Below are positions 1-12,180 of a stretch of DNA of 64,000 nt, one piece after another (position 1 is the first letter of the stretch; each line of letters opens with the position of its first letter). The stretch covers positions 4,097,001 through 4,161,000 of the forward strand of contig JANUWF010002342.1 of assembly GCA_026120185.1 (NCBI GenBank). The letters run 5' to 3'. The stretch is from Voacanga thouarsii. Taxonomy: Eukaryota; Streptophyta; Magnoliopsida; Gentianales; Apocynaceae. The position numbers were made by a program, and so were the translations under genes. The notes below the pieces were generated by a model that was given only the letters and a program-made list of their open reading frames with translations, was not told the DNA's origin and did not search any database.

Positions 1-1381
1 TCTCTTTGAAAACCCTACACAACATATAGCTTTATAGTGGAAGAAAGAGAGAGTTGCAAGTGGTACTACCGCCCACTATCGGGTGCTATAAAATGTGTTT
101 TACACAGAGACACACATACCAATAGACAAAGAGAGATTGACTAACTCTAATTGTGCTTATGATTCGGATGTTGATGCTAAATTAGCTCTGCAAAATGGCA
201 TTTTAAGACAACTAAAAACATGTTGCAATAATTAAGAGCAAAAAAACCAAAAACGAACCCTAAAAAGCTTGGTGTACGTAGCCATACGATAACTCACACA
301 ACCCGAAAGTTACAAGCAATACTACTACAACTATCAACTTCTAGCAACATTTAACATTTAACATCCACCAAATAAGTCCAAGAAACCCCCGAATCTTCCT
401 ATTCTCCTTCCTATTGCAAGAGTAATCCATCATAAATCCATCCTTCATCACTAAATGTCTTTACATGTAGCTATACTCCCACAATCAACCAAGCAAATAC
501 ACTACAAAATACAAATAGACTGCAAAAATACTCAATGACTCGCAAATTTCTCAATGACTCCAAATATCCAAACATCCAAACATACTAAAAGAAGACTGCA
601 AATATGACCAAACATCTAAACATCCACATATTTCTCACTGACTCCACAAACATCCAAACATCATCCAATATCTTCATCCAAACATTTAGAAATAAGACTA
701 TTCATCCAAACACCATCCATTATCTTCATCCAAACATTTAGAAATAAGACTATTCATCCAAACACCATCCATTATCTTCATCCAAACATCATCCAAACAT
801 CTAGAAATGAGGACTTCAAGAGGATTTGAAATTCTAGGACTTCAAGAGTTATGATATGAAAATCTAATTCTAGGACTTTCGCTTTTCATTAAAAGAAGGA
901 TAAAAAAATTAATGAAAAATATATGTATTTTAAAAATATATTTTGACATAGGTCAAATGTTAGCAAAAACCAGACCAAAAGAGTTAAATGAGTTTCTGAA
1001 AACGGGACAAATTATTGAGGACAGGCCAAAAGAGTAAAAAGAGTTTTTGAAAATGGTTCATATAAGTCAAATGGGAAAAAAAAACACCTTAGATTAATAA
1101 AAATATCTCAAGGATTTAACATTCAAAAAGAATTGATAAAGCTCGAAGACAAGATGCAGCTATTTGAAAGTTTAAAAAGTTTAAAAATTACCCACATTTT
1201 TTAGGAACAACACTAAGACGCCCAACTGGACTTCCCAAAGCATATCATGTCATATGGTAATCATGGTTTTCTTCCTTTCTCCAAACCATATGCATATGTA
1301 TACGGTCCAATACTTTCCAATTAACAATCAGTAATCTAAGCCAAAAATGTAATTGTTGTGCATTTGCAACAAAATCAATAC
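1..1381. other. Non-coding AT-rich region with a short tandem repeat
   Basis: I see no coding exon here. About 668-795 holds a 52-bp unit repeated about 2.5 times, containing the phrase CATTTAGAAATAAG at 683 and again at 735. Later exons of the ANTH gene to the right would be expected on the minus strand here, but I could not find any stretch resembling them. The pseudogene therefore appears truncated after its third exon. Confidence 0.5.
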
Positions 1382-2076
1382 CGCCCAATTATGAGTCTTA
1401 GCCAATCGCTCGCCAGCAGCATGTATGCAGAGATGCAACATCAGCCCGAGGCCAAACAAACTGATGTGGCAAGCAAAATTTCTGCAAGAAGCACCCAAAA
1501 CAAATTGATCGATCACTAAATCCCGTAACAAAAATATTAAAATTGGCCCAAAAATTAAAACACCAAGTGATATTTCTCTTTCCCCAAACGCAGAACTCAA
1601 GATTTTCCTCCCAAAACCAAGACTCCCGCAGGAAATTTCACATATTTCCCGCAAAAAGGTAAAAACCCGTGTCCACCGGTAAGATATTCTCCCCAAACAT
1701 TGAAAAAACCGACAAAATTCTTCACAAAAAATTTCGGATCCCTTAATACCAAATAGAATTCATCAAAAATAGAAAAGTATACTCACTTCTAAGGTGCCTC
1801 TCTTTGGGTGGACACTCAACATGATTCGTAGCTTTAACAACCGCCACATCCAAATACTACTCACAAGAATATGAAAACCGCACAAATTTTCATCAAAATC
1901 CCATCAATATTTTCTTCATACTTTAAACATTAATCAAAAACCCACAAACAAAATGCGGAAAAGATGAATTTATAGACAAAATGAACCTTGAAATCGCTAT
2001 TAACATGGGCAAGTCCAACTTTTGTGTGGTCTTTGATAGCACCATAGGCTTTTCTCCAAGTCTCAAGCGTCCCCAT
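1382..2076 (-). pseudogene. Truncated ANTH-domain clathrin assembly protein (AP180/CALM-like), exons 1-3
   Basis: Three exons on the minus strand match the start of plant clathrin assembly proteins. These proteins bind phosphoinositides and clathrin during endocytosis. Exon 1 (2076-1987) begins MGTLETWRKAYG, encodes 30 residues and ends in VNSDFK before a GT donor. Exon 2 (1856-1787) follows an AG and encodes the family signature VKATNHVECPPKERH, ending at a GTGAGT donor. Exon 3 (1481-1382) follows TTGCAG and encodes ILLATS; after a frame change it gives CIHA and RLAKTHNWA, then a GT donor. The shift and an in-frame TGA in exon 3, plus the absence of later exons, make this a pseudogene or a captured fragment. 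The family is clear; the host locus it came from is unknown. Confidence 0.8.
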
Positions 2077-2510
2077 ATCTTACTATTTCTCTCTACACCG
2101 TTGTCGTGGAGATCGAAAAGAAAAGAAAAGGAAATTAGAAGATGAAAAGGAAGAGGAAAAGGAAAAAATGGAAAAGAAAGAGAACGAAAAGAGAGGGAAA
2201 TTAGAAGGGCTACCAGTGAACACTGAACAATAGTCCGGTAGGCGGCACGGCAGTCCGGCAGTCCCTACACACAAGTACAAGGACTTGGAGGATTACAAGA
2301 TGCAGGGCTAGGACGGAGAGCGAAATGGAGTCAATAGAAGACGGCAGTCCCTACAACTTCCGCTTCCGGCACCGGTAGTTAGGATGGAAGACGGAAAGCG
2401 AAAGGGAAGGGAGTCGGGAGAAGGAGGAGTCGGCTCAGTCGGGGGATTGAAAGAGAAGAGAGACCGAAAGTGTTTATTGTTTTGGGAGTTAGGGTTTTGA
2501 TTTCACAATT
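2077..2510 (-). promoter_or_regulatory. Leader and upstream region of the ANTH pseudogene
   Basis: On the minus strand this stretch runs into the ATG of exon 1. It is richer in GC than its surroundings and has a long CT-rich stretch just upstream of the start (about 2100-2200), as plant 5' leaders often do. It contains AAAACCCTAACTCCC at about 2490-2505, a telomeric-box-like motif common near plant transcription starts. That it served as a 5' leader and promoter is inferred from position. Confidence 0.4.
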
Positions 2511-2557
2511 TTCCTTTTCATTTTTAGTTTTAATTTATTTAAAAAAATAATTTTTTA

Positions 2558-2741
2558 AATATTTCGGTTTTTCGGTTCGGTTGAATTTCAATTCAACTGA
2601 ACTGAAAACCGAACCGAACTAAAAAATCCCTCTTTAAACCGAACCGAACCGAACCGTATTTCTCAAAAACCGAACCGAACTCAAATAATCGGTTCGGTTC
2701 GGTTCGAAAAAACGGTTCAAACCGTATTTTGAACAGCCCTA
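2558..2741. mobile_element. hAT-like terminal region with fold-back CGGTTCGGTT repeats
   Basis: The segment is built of repeated CGGTTCGG and CCGAACCG blocks that can fold on themselves. It ends at 2741 in a sequence whose reverse complement is TAGGGCTGTTCAAAATACGG. Plant hAT elements often have ends of this form, with TAGGG or CAGGG followed by TGTTCAAA and CGGTTCGG repeats. No matching opposite end or 8-bp duplication of TCCACAGG was found in the window. It may be a lone hAT end or one whose partner lies off the left edge. Confidence 0.4.
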
Positions 2742-2930
2742 TCCACAGGATGCAACTTCCTTTTTATTAAATTTTTTTTCCTTTCTTTTTTTCTTTTTCA
2801 CGATTTGTCCTCTAGTTAATGGCCCACGGCTCATTTATTTTTTGATCTTTTCATCAAGTGCCCAATTTTCCCCAAAGTTTATACTTTGGGACTAATGTAT
2901 TTATTTTTCCAAATATATTGATTTTGGAAA

Positions 2931-3370
2931 ATAATATATTTTGTAAAATAATGATTTTAGATTATATACTATTTTAATTCTTAAAATATGATTTTAGCAA
3001 CTAATATATATTCTAAAATAATAATTTTAGATTATATATTATTTTAATTCCTAAAATATGATTTTAACAATTAATATATTTTCTAAAATATTGATTTTAG
3101 ATTATATATTATTTTAATTCCTAAAATATGATTTTGGAAATTAATATATTTTCTAAAATATTGATTTTAGATTATATATTATTTTAATTCCTAAAATATG
3201 ATTTTGGCAATTAATATATTTTCTAAAATAATGATTTTAGAATTTATTCTATTTTTCCAAAATAGTGATTTTGGAATTAATTTTATGAATTAACATATGT
3301 TCTAAAATGTTAATTTTAGAATTTATTCTATTTTTTCAAAATAGTAATTTTGGAATTATTTTCTATGTTT
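2931..3370. repeat. 70-bp AT-rich tandem repeat array
   Basis: The decamer ATTATATATT (ATTATATACT in the first unit) starts at 2961, 3031, 3101 and 3171, so the unit is 70 bp and at least four copies stand in a row. Each unit carries the phrases CTAAAATATGATTTT and TGATTTTAG. From 3241 the array passes into a diverged pair spaced 79 bp apart (AATTTATTCT at 3241 and 3320). It is almost pure A and T and non-coding. Confidence 0.8.
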
Positions 3371-4359
3371 AATTTTATTTTGAGCATAAAATTAGCATGG
3401 TGGTTTGGTTATGGACTATGAACCCAATTAAATTGTTCATGAAATTTATCTATTTGGTTTTGAATTAAAGTAGGGCCTGCAAGTCCTGCCTTTCTATTTT
3501 TCTTGTGTAAATTTCTCTACTCATCTAATTCCCCCTAAATGTAACTCGAGATTTCTTTATTAGAATTTCATGTAATTAGATTACATAATTTAGATAAAAT
3601 AGAATCTATTACAAGTTCATGAGAGGATGATCAAGACCAAAAGGAGGATGTTAAGGTTTTTTTTTTCCTATATCATGCATGTACACTTAGGATTAGCCAA
3701 ATTAATTTCCTTTGTGGCTCAAGAAAATTAATATAGTAAAGTCCATAACCAAATTATGTTATTATTTGCTATTTGTAAGACATAAATATCACAAATCCCT
3801 CAATTAAAATTAAACCTAATGCCTTCCATTAATATAGTAAGAACGGGAGTCCCTTTTCAAGACCAAGTTGTTGGGCTAACCCAAGCCTACTTGACATTAG
3901 GCATGTTCAAACTATTAAATTTTAAATTCATAATTAATAGGTTAGGTTTAACTAATTTTTTTTTATCTTGGTTGGGCTAACTCAAGTATAAAGAAAATTA
4001 GAGGCAAGATTGGGCTAGCTTAAAAGCTTTAAGATTAAAAGATGTTAATCACCTAACGATCTGGTAATTACATACGATGTATTTAGTATTGGATACCTAC
4101 CATTAAACTTAAGGGTGGCTTGTTGGGCAAACCCAAGGTCATTCTTAAGGAATTTAGATACTGGTCTACTAGGAAAGCTTCCAACGGGCTTTCACGAATT
4201 AATAGTAGGGGTTATTGGTTTGAGTAAAATAGTGAAATAATAGTACACTTAATTAAAGACCTAATTATTTGCATTATATGTGCATATACAATTAGCTAAT
4301 TTTCTCTATATTCATATCTAGGTCATCTGTATCATGACAATAAACTTAAACTTATGTAG
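3371..4359. other. Anonymous AT-rich spacer left of copia remnant I
   Basis: No coding sequence was recognised. A phrase close to TTGGGCTAACCCAAG recurs near 3872, 3975 and 4124, suggesting a decayed repeat. The 5' LTR of the copia element to the right should lie here, but nothing matches the 3' LTR at 7517-9221. Confidence 0.3.
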
Positions 4360-4368
4360 CATTTTGGA

Positions 4369-5080
4369 AACGAATAAACTAACTGAAACAAACTTTCTCG
4401 ATTGGTATAAAAACTTGAGAATTATTCTCAAGTCAAAAAAGTTGCTCTTCATGTTACAGGCTCCTATTCCGCCACCAACAGCTTAAAATGTTCGTACTGA
4501 TCAGCATGTAGTCCACAAGAAGTATAAAGAGGACAATGACACGGCATCCTACGCGATGTTGGCATCAATGACCCTTGAACTGCAAAAACAGCATGAGCAT
4601 ATGGATGCTTACTCGATTATATTACATCTTCAAGAGCTATTTGATACCCTAGCCAGAACGGAAAGATATGAGATATCAAAATAACTATTCTATTCAAAGA
4701 TAGTTGAGGGTACTTCTGTGGCCACTCATGTACTGAAGATGTTGGGCTTAATAAAGAAACTCAAATCTCTTGGTTTTTGTGATGGATAATGAATTAAGTA
4801 TCGACTTAATTCTGCAATTTTACCAAGTAGTTTTTCACAATTTGTGATTAACTGCCAAATGAGCAAGATTGAGTCCACCATGCCCGAGTTGATCAATCCA
4901 TTCAAAACTGCGGAGTCCTCTATGAAGAAGGAATCCAATATAGTTACGTTGGTAGAATCTCTCTTCTAGGAAGAAGGCTTCTATTAAGCCCAATGGTGGT
5001 GTGAAAAAGAAGGAAGTAGCCACCAAAGGCCTATGCCATCATTGTGAAAGGATGGGCCATTGGAGACGCAACTGTAAAGT
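4369..5080 (+). pseudogene. copia I gag remnant with CCHC zinc knuckle
   Basis: Translation in broken frames gives the gag start NFLDWYKNLRIILKSKKLL and then ILHLQELFDTLARTERYEIS, both typical of plant copia gag. A zinc knuckle of the CX2CX4HX4C form, reading CHHCERMGHWRRNC, lies at about 5034-5077. Stops occur after about 45 residues and again later, and the frame changes at least twice. Gag would form the particle that packages element RNA. This copy cannot make a full protein. Confidence 0.8.
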
Positions 5081-5149
5081 CTACTTGGATACCGTCAAGG
5101 AAAAAAGCTTGCGGGCACTTCTACTTCTACTCTTGGTATGCTTATGATT

Positions 5150-7497
5150 GAGATTAATACTACCTTTAGAAATGAGATATGGATATTAGATACTAGATGT
5201 GAATCTTATTTGTGCAATAACTTGCAGAGACTAAAGGACTGTAGAAGACTCGAGGAGAGCGACATGGACTACGTATTGCAAATGGAGCAAATGTTGCTAC
5301 ACTTGCTATGGGGACTTACGAGCTACACCTGCCTTCAGGATTAGTTTTAGAACTGCAAAATTGTTATTTTGTACCATTTTTATTGAAAAATATTATCTCA
5401 TTTGCGTGTTTAGACTTATGTGAATTTCATTTAATTTTTTAAGAACATTGAATGATATTCATTATGGTTCAGCAACTTTAGCTAATGGTCTATACGTTCT
5501 AGATATGGATAATCCAATCATCAATTTAAATAATAAGAAGCCAAGAATAGATAATTCAACCTCATCTTATTTATGGTATTGTCATTTAAGCCATATAAAT
5601 GAGAATTGCGTTTCTAAGTTATACAAGTTAGGTGACTTAGGGTCATTTGATTATGAATCATATAGTATATGCGAGTCTTGTTTATTTAGTAAAACAGCTA
5701 AAACTCATTTTTCTAAAAAAGGAGGGCCAAAGAGTCATTAGTACTCATACATTCTGATGTATGCAGCCCAATATCTACACAAACAAAAGGAGATTATTAT
5801 TATTTTATAACTTTCGTCAATGATTATTCACGATATGTGTATTTGTATTTAATGAAATACAAATTTGAAGCTTTTAAAAAGTTCAAAAACTTCAAGAATG
5901 TAGTAGAAAAATAACTTGAGAAAAGTATTAAGACTCTAAGATCTTATCGAGGAGGTAAACACTTAAGCCAAGAGTTTTAAGATTATCTTAGAGATAATGG
6001 GGTATTATCTCAATGGACTCGCCACATACACCTTAACATAATGGTGTATCTAAGAGAAGGAATCAAACCCTTTTAGACATGGTACAGACCATGATGGCTT
6101 CTGCAGATTTACCAAAATCGTTTTGGGGGTATGCACTGGAGACTTCTGTTTATATTCTAAATAGAGTTTCATTAAAAACGGTTGATACAACCCCATTTGA
6201 GATGTTCTTTGGTAAGAAACCAAAGTTATCTCACTTAAGAGTACTATGGGGTTGCTCTGCTTTTATTAAAAGGTGACAGTCAGACAAATTTGATAGTAAG
6301 TCTAACAAGTATTTGTTTATGGGTTATCCGAAAGAATCTTTGGATATTACTTCTCTTCCCTCCAAAAATAAAATGTTTATTTCGAAATATGTTGTCTTCT
6401 TAGAGAAGGAGCACATGCTTAAAAGGGACATGGAAGTAAGATTGAAATTAGTGAAGTTCAAAAAGAACAAACAAATAAGGATCAGCCGTCTAATTCCACA
6501 TCTATTGAGAGAATAGATGAACCTTCAACTACACAAGAACCTTATAGGTCAATTAGGATGCGTGTGGTACTTGAGAGATATGGATTTCTCATTAGTGACC
6601 ATGATGACGTATTGCTCATAGATGATGATGAGCCTACTACTTATAAAGAAGTTTTGAATAGTTCAGAATCTGACAAATTGTTTGAAGCCATGAAATCAGA
6701 GATAGATTCCATTTATGACAACCAAGTATGGACTTTGGTTGATCCATCCAAATGAATTAAATATATTGGGTGCAAATAGATTTTCAAGAAGAAAACCGAC
6801 ATGGAGTGTAACCTAGTTACCTATAAAGCATGACTGGTGGCTAAGGGTTATCATCAACAGTATGGTATTAACTATGATGAAACCTTCTCACCAGTTACTA
6901 TGCTGAAATCAATCAGAATACTCCTAGACATTGCCGCTCATTATAATTATGAGATTTGGCAAATGGATGTGAAAACAACTTTCCTAAATGGAAACCTGAC
7001 TAAGAAAGTGCATATAATACAACTTGAGGGTTTCACGTCCAATGATAGCACAAAAGTGTGCAAGCTACAAATGTCTATTTATAGATTTAAGCAAGCTTCT
7101 AGGAGTTGGAGCATCTGTTTTGATGAAACAATCAAAGAGTTTAGTTTTATTTAAAACATAGATAAATCTTGTGCATACAGAAAGATTAGTGGGAGTACAA
7201 TTATTTTCCTATCACTTTATGTAAATGACATATTGCTAATAGGAGATATTGTTTCTATTCTTCGATAAGTAAAAAGGCATATTGATACCCGTTTCCAATC
7301 TGATAATAATGACTACGAGTCACAATCAGGCTATGCGTTCAATTTGAGTGCTATCACTTGATTTATAAAATCATTGATAGAAAAAGTTTCCACGGAGGAG
7401 AACATAGTTGATCCTCTTACAAGAGTACTATCCTATAAAAAACATGACAGATATGTTGAGTCATTCGGTATTAAAAACATGAATAATTGGTTCTAGT
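5150..7497 (+). pseudogene. copia I pol remnant (protease, integrase, RT, RNase H stub)
   Basis: Protease is marked by WILDTRC, where the catalytic D-S/T-G has become D-T-R. The GAG-pre-integrase block (5448-5738) keeps LWYCHLSH and CESC. Integrase starts with LIHSDVCSP, but the second catalytic Asp is Tyr (RSYRGG) and the Glu region reads GVSKRRN in place of GVAERRN. Reverse transcriptase (about 6690-7260) keeps [14 protein letters not shown], while the YVDD box reads YVND. A large deletion follows, so only SQSGYA and the C-terminal tail of RNase H remain (7318-7497). Several stops and frameshifts confirm that it is dead. Confidence 0.85.
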
Positions 7498-7498
7498 A

Positions 7499-7516
7499 CA
7501 AGTGGGAGGTTATTAG
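7499..7516 (+). promoter_or_regulatory. Polypurine tract of copia I
   Basis: The purine-rich AAGTGGGAGG just before the LTR start TGTTATACCC is the expected primer site for plus-strand DNA synthesis. Confidence 0.65.
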
Positions 7517-9221
7517 TGTTATACCCTAAAGGTAATCACATGTATTCTATATATTATGTATTATTAAATAAAACAAGGCTTTCTTTATCTTTTAATTTGT
7601 TTTATTTATACTTTTGTATTAAATAACTGTTAGATAAAGTCCCAAGTACAACACTATGTTAAGAAAATCATGATAGAGATCATGATGTGGGGTTCCTACT
7701 ACACTGGATAGTGTTCATACTTAAATTATCCTCAATCATAGTATTAATGAAATTGGACATCATTAATATGTTAAAACTAGCACGTGTTATACTTTCTGAT
7801 TTGATCAAGTAGGGGTATTCACATCTGTGAGTATTGTGATACTCAAAGTTAACACGTGGATGCTTTTTACTTGAACAAGTACATTGGATTACCTATCTAT
7901 GAGATAATCACATTTAGTACCAATGATAGAATCTCATCATACCAAATGTGCAAGTATCCTTAGACTTGAGATCTCCAATGTACTTTATTTGCTAAGTGTT
8001 GGACTTTAATTCTAATCTCTGAAGTCCTGATAAGATCGCCTATGGGATGGATATTGGGTATAACATGAAACAAATGAAAGAAATTGAGAGGATCAATAAA
8101 GGATTCACTACTCCTAATAATAAGAGCGAATATCTCACGGCCACTTGTACGAATTACTACTCAAGAAGTCCTTGGGTAAGGCGATTATATATTGGAAATG
8201 GTTCCAATTGATAGATATGATGTGTAGTGGATTCCAGGAATAAGTACTAAATATTCTGGTCTGAATTAATTTATTATTCTAGAAGGAGTTAGTACTAATT
8301 CCATACTCCAAACCAAATGAGATATTGTATAGTGAAAGGAGTTTATTGTACTATTATTTGTTATTGAAAGGTTCATGTCAAGCCACTTGACTTTTCGAAC
8401 TTTTGGATGATCATGATGTGTTGTTAGATATCACTCATGATCTTCTCAATATGAGCTTATTAATTAGAGAATTAATAAATTAATCTTTATTAGAATTAAT
8501 AAGTTAATTCTAAAATTATTAAGGATTATTAATCTTAAAAATGTTTAGATTAATTCATATTTTGCTATCAATAGACCGTGAAACCTAATAGGTCACACAT
8601 AATAGAAGATTGAGTGCTCAAGATGTTATTTGATAGTATTACAGGGTTGATTGTGAAAAGAAGTTGTTGTGGTCAAATTATAATTAGTTATAATTTATAG
8701 GCCATATTGTAATTAACAAAAATTCATAATATTAATTGGTAATTAAAGAATCCAAATTTTTCATGGATTCTGATTACCAAAAATTGATACATATCTATAT
8801 GTTATTATATAGATGTCATGTATTATGAATTTTTGAGAAATATAGTGAGTTTTTGGAGAGAGAAAAATGAGAGCTCCTTCATATTCTTCTAAAAATTCAC
8901 AGAAAACCTAGCTGCCATAGTTACAGTTTTGCTAGCACAAAGCTTTGGTGATTCTTGAGTACCATTCTCATGTGGACTATATTGGAGGCAATCCTACCTT
9001 GGATTGCAATGCTTTGATAGAACAAAAGAGAAGACGTTCTCTTGGTTTATTTGGATCGCTCCTTCAAATTGAAGAAAGAAAATTTTGTTTTCACAGAGGT
9101 ACACCGCAGGTATAATTTCTCTTCTGTTTTAATTCCTATTAATGCATAAACGTGATCCTCGTTGTGGAATTCTCGTTTCTTTTGCTGCGTAACTATGCTA
9201 TTGCATGGAGAATTCCTAACA
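7517..9221 (+). repeat. 3' LTR of copia I (about 1705 bp)
   Basis: It begins TGTTATACCCTAAAGG directly after the polypurine tract and ends AATTCCTAACA, giving the TG...CA ends of an LTR. No ORF inside resembles a known protein. The partner LTR is missing. Confidence 0.7.
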
Positions 9222-9800
9222 GTTCCTGCGTTATAAAACATTCCTTAAGGGCATTTTTGTAAATTAAGCATTTTATGCATACCCAAGTCCGAAAGCAATT
9301 TCATTCCAGCCAATCCAAAATTCTAAATCTAAGGGAAAATAAATTCAAGGATTTTATATTTTATCGTACTTGATAGCTTTAGAAATAGTTCATCGCTCCA
9401 TTAGAGCAAAGAAATCACAACTTGCATGCTTTATTGTTAAACGTGGAACATAACATATTTTTGTATGTAAAATACTCATTTGTTGTATAATATGTGAAAA
9501 GAATGTTTTCCATAAATACTTGCACCCAAAAATATACATAGCACAAAATTTAAAATCCTTTGGAGAAATATTACATTTCCCGATATTCAATCATTTTTCG
9601 ATTAAGAGAAACTAAAACCTTGTTCAGGAAAACCAAAAAGGTTTATTATTTACATCTTCGTGCTTTAGGAAAAGTAATCACCATTAAATGATTTTTGTAA
9701 TCAAAAGAGTTCATTTTCCCCAATAAAATCATAATATGAAATAATATTTCGCGTGCTCAGGAAAATCATATTTTTGGTTAGGAAAACTAAAAGAGTTCAC
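9222..9800 (-). other. Possible inner part of chromovirus-type LTR J, left of element A
   Basis: This AT-rich stretch has no gene. Read on the minus strand it contains phrases such as TTTTCGATTAATCG-like blocks and TTTCGGACTTGGGTATGCAT, then AAAATGCCCTTAA. These resemble the last part of long chromovirus LTRs. It may continue the LTR-like block at 31979-34190 across element A. Homology was judged from style and not by alignment, so this is tentative. Confidence 0.25.
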
Positions 9801-10761
9801 TGATGAGTGCTCATCATGTACATATTTTTTATGTCAGTTGTACAATAGTTATTGTAAAGTTTGACTTCAATGACCACTTATCCCTATACTTTCATATTGT
9901 TTTATGTAGGAGTCATGGAATAAAGGTTTGGTGAAGAATTAGGCTGAAAAAGAGTAAAAAGGAGTAGAGAAGAAGACTAATGGCACCATGCATATCATAC
10001 TTCTGCCACCGTGCAGCTTCAGAGTTCAAAAATATCAAACATTCTAAGATTTAATGGCACTGTGTAGAATATAGTAGGCACTGCCGTGCAGGATTTCAGC
10101 ACATAAGGAAATCAAGTATGACAACATCATTTTAAGCTAAAAAAATAGCACATGGGAGTATGCACAATGACATGCAGATGAACTTCAACGGAGCTACGCA
10201 ATATCGTAGATCAGATATGCGGTTCTGTTCAAGCATGATTTTTAAGACTCTTTTGGCTCTATAAATTGAACAAGATGAGACTATTGTAGGCGGCCAACTC
10301 TGGGGAAAAACACCCACACACAAGAAAGGAGATTGAAGGTGAAGAATGGAGGGTTGCTCAAGGAAAGCTCGGAGAAGATGAAGAAACATGCTTGTCTATG
10401 AGTTTTTTTTTTCTCTCTCTCTTTTCTTTGTTTTTCACTTAATAATGTATTGAAATGATTTAATTGTCATGAACAGTTGAACCATAATTAGTTCATGTAT
10501 TAAATATACTCTTGATATGTTGGATTTTAATTTCTATTGAATGATTACTTGATTTTATTGTATTGAATTTATAGTTTGGGCTACTCTCTTCGAATGAATT
10601 TGAGAGATGAGGTTAGGAGTTAGGTTCCAATTAATTGGGTTCAATGTTTGTTTTCCCTTGATGAACTTAAGAACTAATTTGGGGAATTAGAACTTGGTAA
10701 TCATTGAAAATTTGATATCACCTAGAGATAGAGGAATTGGGTTCTTCCAAATAATTAGGGG
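9801..10761 (+). repeat. Element A 5' LTR, left part
   Basis: It starts TGATGAGTGCTCATCATG and aligns by eye with 30506-31440. It includes a TATA box (10260-10266), CTTGTCTATGAGT at 10391-10403, and the phrase AGAACTTGGTAATCATT seen in the other copy. It is interrupted at 10761 after AGGGG, the target duplication of solo LTR B. Confidence 0.9.
10260..10266 (+). promoter_or_regulatory. TATA box in element A 5' LTR
   Basis: TATAAAT lies 460 bp into the LTR. The 3' LTR has the better TATAAATAG at 30965-30973 in the same relative position, so the site is conserved within the element. Confidence 0.6.
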
Positions 10762-12180
10762 TGATAGGGCCTAAATGTACTTATATTTTTCTAATTATTT
10801 GAGTTTATTTTCTTATACTTTTAATGCAATAACTAATCATTTCCTTTCCTATTTGATATTTTTCTTGTAGAAATGTTGTTCTGAGTTTTCATATAAGAAT
10901 TGATGAAATTGAAGCAAAAATGAAGTATTCCAATGTAGACTCGAGGCCTGCTCGAGGGAAGCTACCTGGCGCTGGCCCAACACGGGAAGTAATTCAAGAA
11001 ATAGAGGGAAAATAGAGCAGAAAATTGGATTTCTAGAGAAGAACAAGAGTTGGCCCAATCTATGTGAACCAGTGCCAGCTCTTGACTATTTGGTAGGGCA
11101 GAGATTCCTTTTAATATCAGAATTTGGAAGTTGCAATACAGATCTTTTGAAAACTGAATTGGACACGAATTAAGACTATTGTAGGTACTTTTTGGCAGTC
11201 TAAACTCCTATAAATACAAGAGAATAGCATCTCTAAACCAGTTTTCACTCTATGTAATTAGAAAACTCCTACATAGTCTCAAGAACACCAAGATTAAGGA
11301 GGATCAAGGAGAATTCTTGGAGAAGAAGAGGAGGTTGATCAAGAAGGTTTCAAAAAAGAAGAAGAATGTTTGCTTGTCTACGAGTGATTTCTTTTCTTTT
11401 TCTTTGTAATTTATTGACAATTTGAGTTTATTATCTTTTAATTGTATTTGAGGGTTGAACCTTAAGTTATATTCATAGATTGTATTTCTTTTGATCTAGT
11501 GATTCCAACTTCAAATATTTGATTACTTCAATTTATTATTTTTTTGAATTGATTTGTTCTTTTCTAACTAACTCAAGAGAGAGGTTAGGAGAGAGGTAGC
11601 AACTAATTAATTCAATACTCGTTATCTTTTAATTAACTTGAAAGAAAGGTTAAGGATAAAGATTATGTAATAAAAAAGAGAGGTTAATTTCACCTAGAGA
11701 TAGGATTATTAATTTCTTTCACAAAGACTTTAGTCTTACTTCGAATAGGGACATTAATTGTTTAATCGAGTTAATCTTAATACTTTTTGGATTTAATTAG
11801 GGAGGTAGAGATACCCTTTGTTTAAGCCAAGAATATAATTTCATAACTAGAGAGAGTAGAATTTATCTTGAACTTATTGGTATTTGAATTTGGACTTAAT
11901 AGATTAAAGGCGTTTCCTTTACTTGTCATAGATTTGGGGTGATTTTTTTATTGCATGTCTTTTCTCCTTATTTTTACTCCTTGATAATCCTTATAACTTA
12001 TCTTGTGCGAACTTGATCTATTCTCTAGGATATTAAGTTAGTAGGTTATTTACTTCTATTTCTTTGTTTTATTGGCTAAACAATAAAGATTTGGGTAAGG
12101 TAAGATGGGAGCTCAAGTTCTTGTAAATTCGATACTTGCTATTCCCTATACTATATGATGGGTATACTTGTTGTATATGT
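10762..12180 (+). mobile_element. Solo LTR B (gypsy), left part
   Basis: It begins TGATAGGGCC, carries TATAAATAC at 11209-11217 and the motif CTTGTCTACGAGT at 11373-11385, and is cut at 12180 by copia solo LTR E. The right part is 23889-23978. Flanking duplications are AGGGG (10757-10761) and GGGGG (23979-23983). With the insert removed it is about 1504 bp with TG...CA ends and no internal domain, so it is a solo LTR left by recombination between two LTRs. Confidence 0.85.

Larger units (their letters stand above)
4360..9221 (+). mobile_element. Ty1/copia element I, 5' truncated and inactive
   Basis: The order gag, protease, integrase, reverse transcriptase, RNase H places this in Ty1/copia, because integrase precedes reverse transcriptase. 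Internal sequence begins at about 4360 with gag and runs to 7497. A purine-rich tract and one LTR (7517-9221) follow. No 5' LTR or primer-binding site remains. Every coding domain carries stops or frameshifts. The five bases after the LTR are GTTCC (9222-9226), but the partner duplication cannot be tested because the 5' end is gone. Confidence 0.85.

Noticed and set aside
671..795. Possible CRISPR-like array because of spaced CATCCAAACA repeats
   Set aside because: Units are contiguous 52-bp tandem copies without unique spacers, in a plant genome.
3600..4359. 5' LTR of copia I
   Set aside because: No stretch matches the start, end or interior of the 3' LTR at 7517-9221, and no primer-binding site precedes gag.
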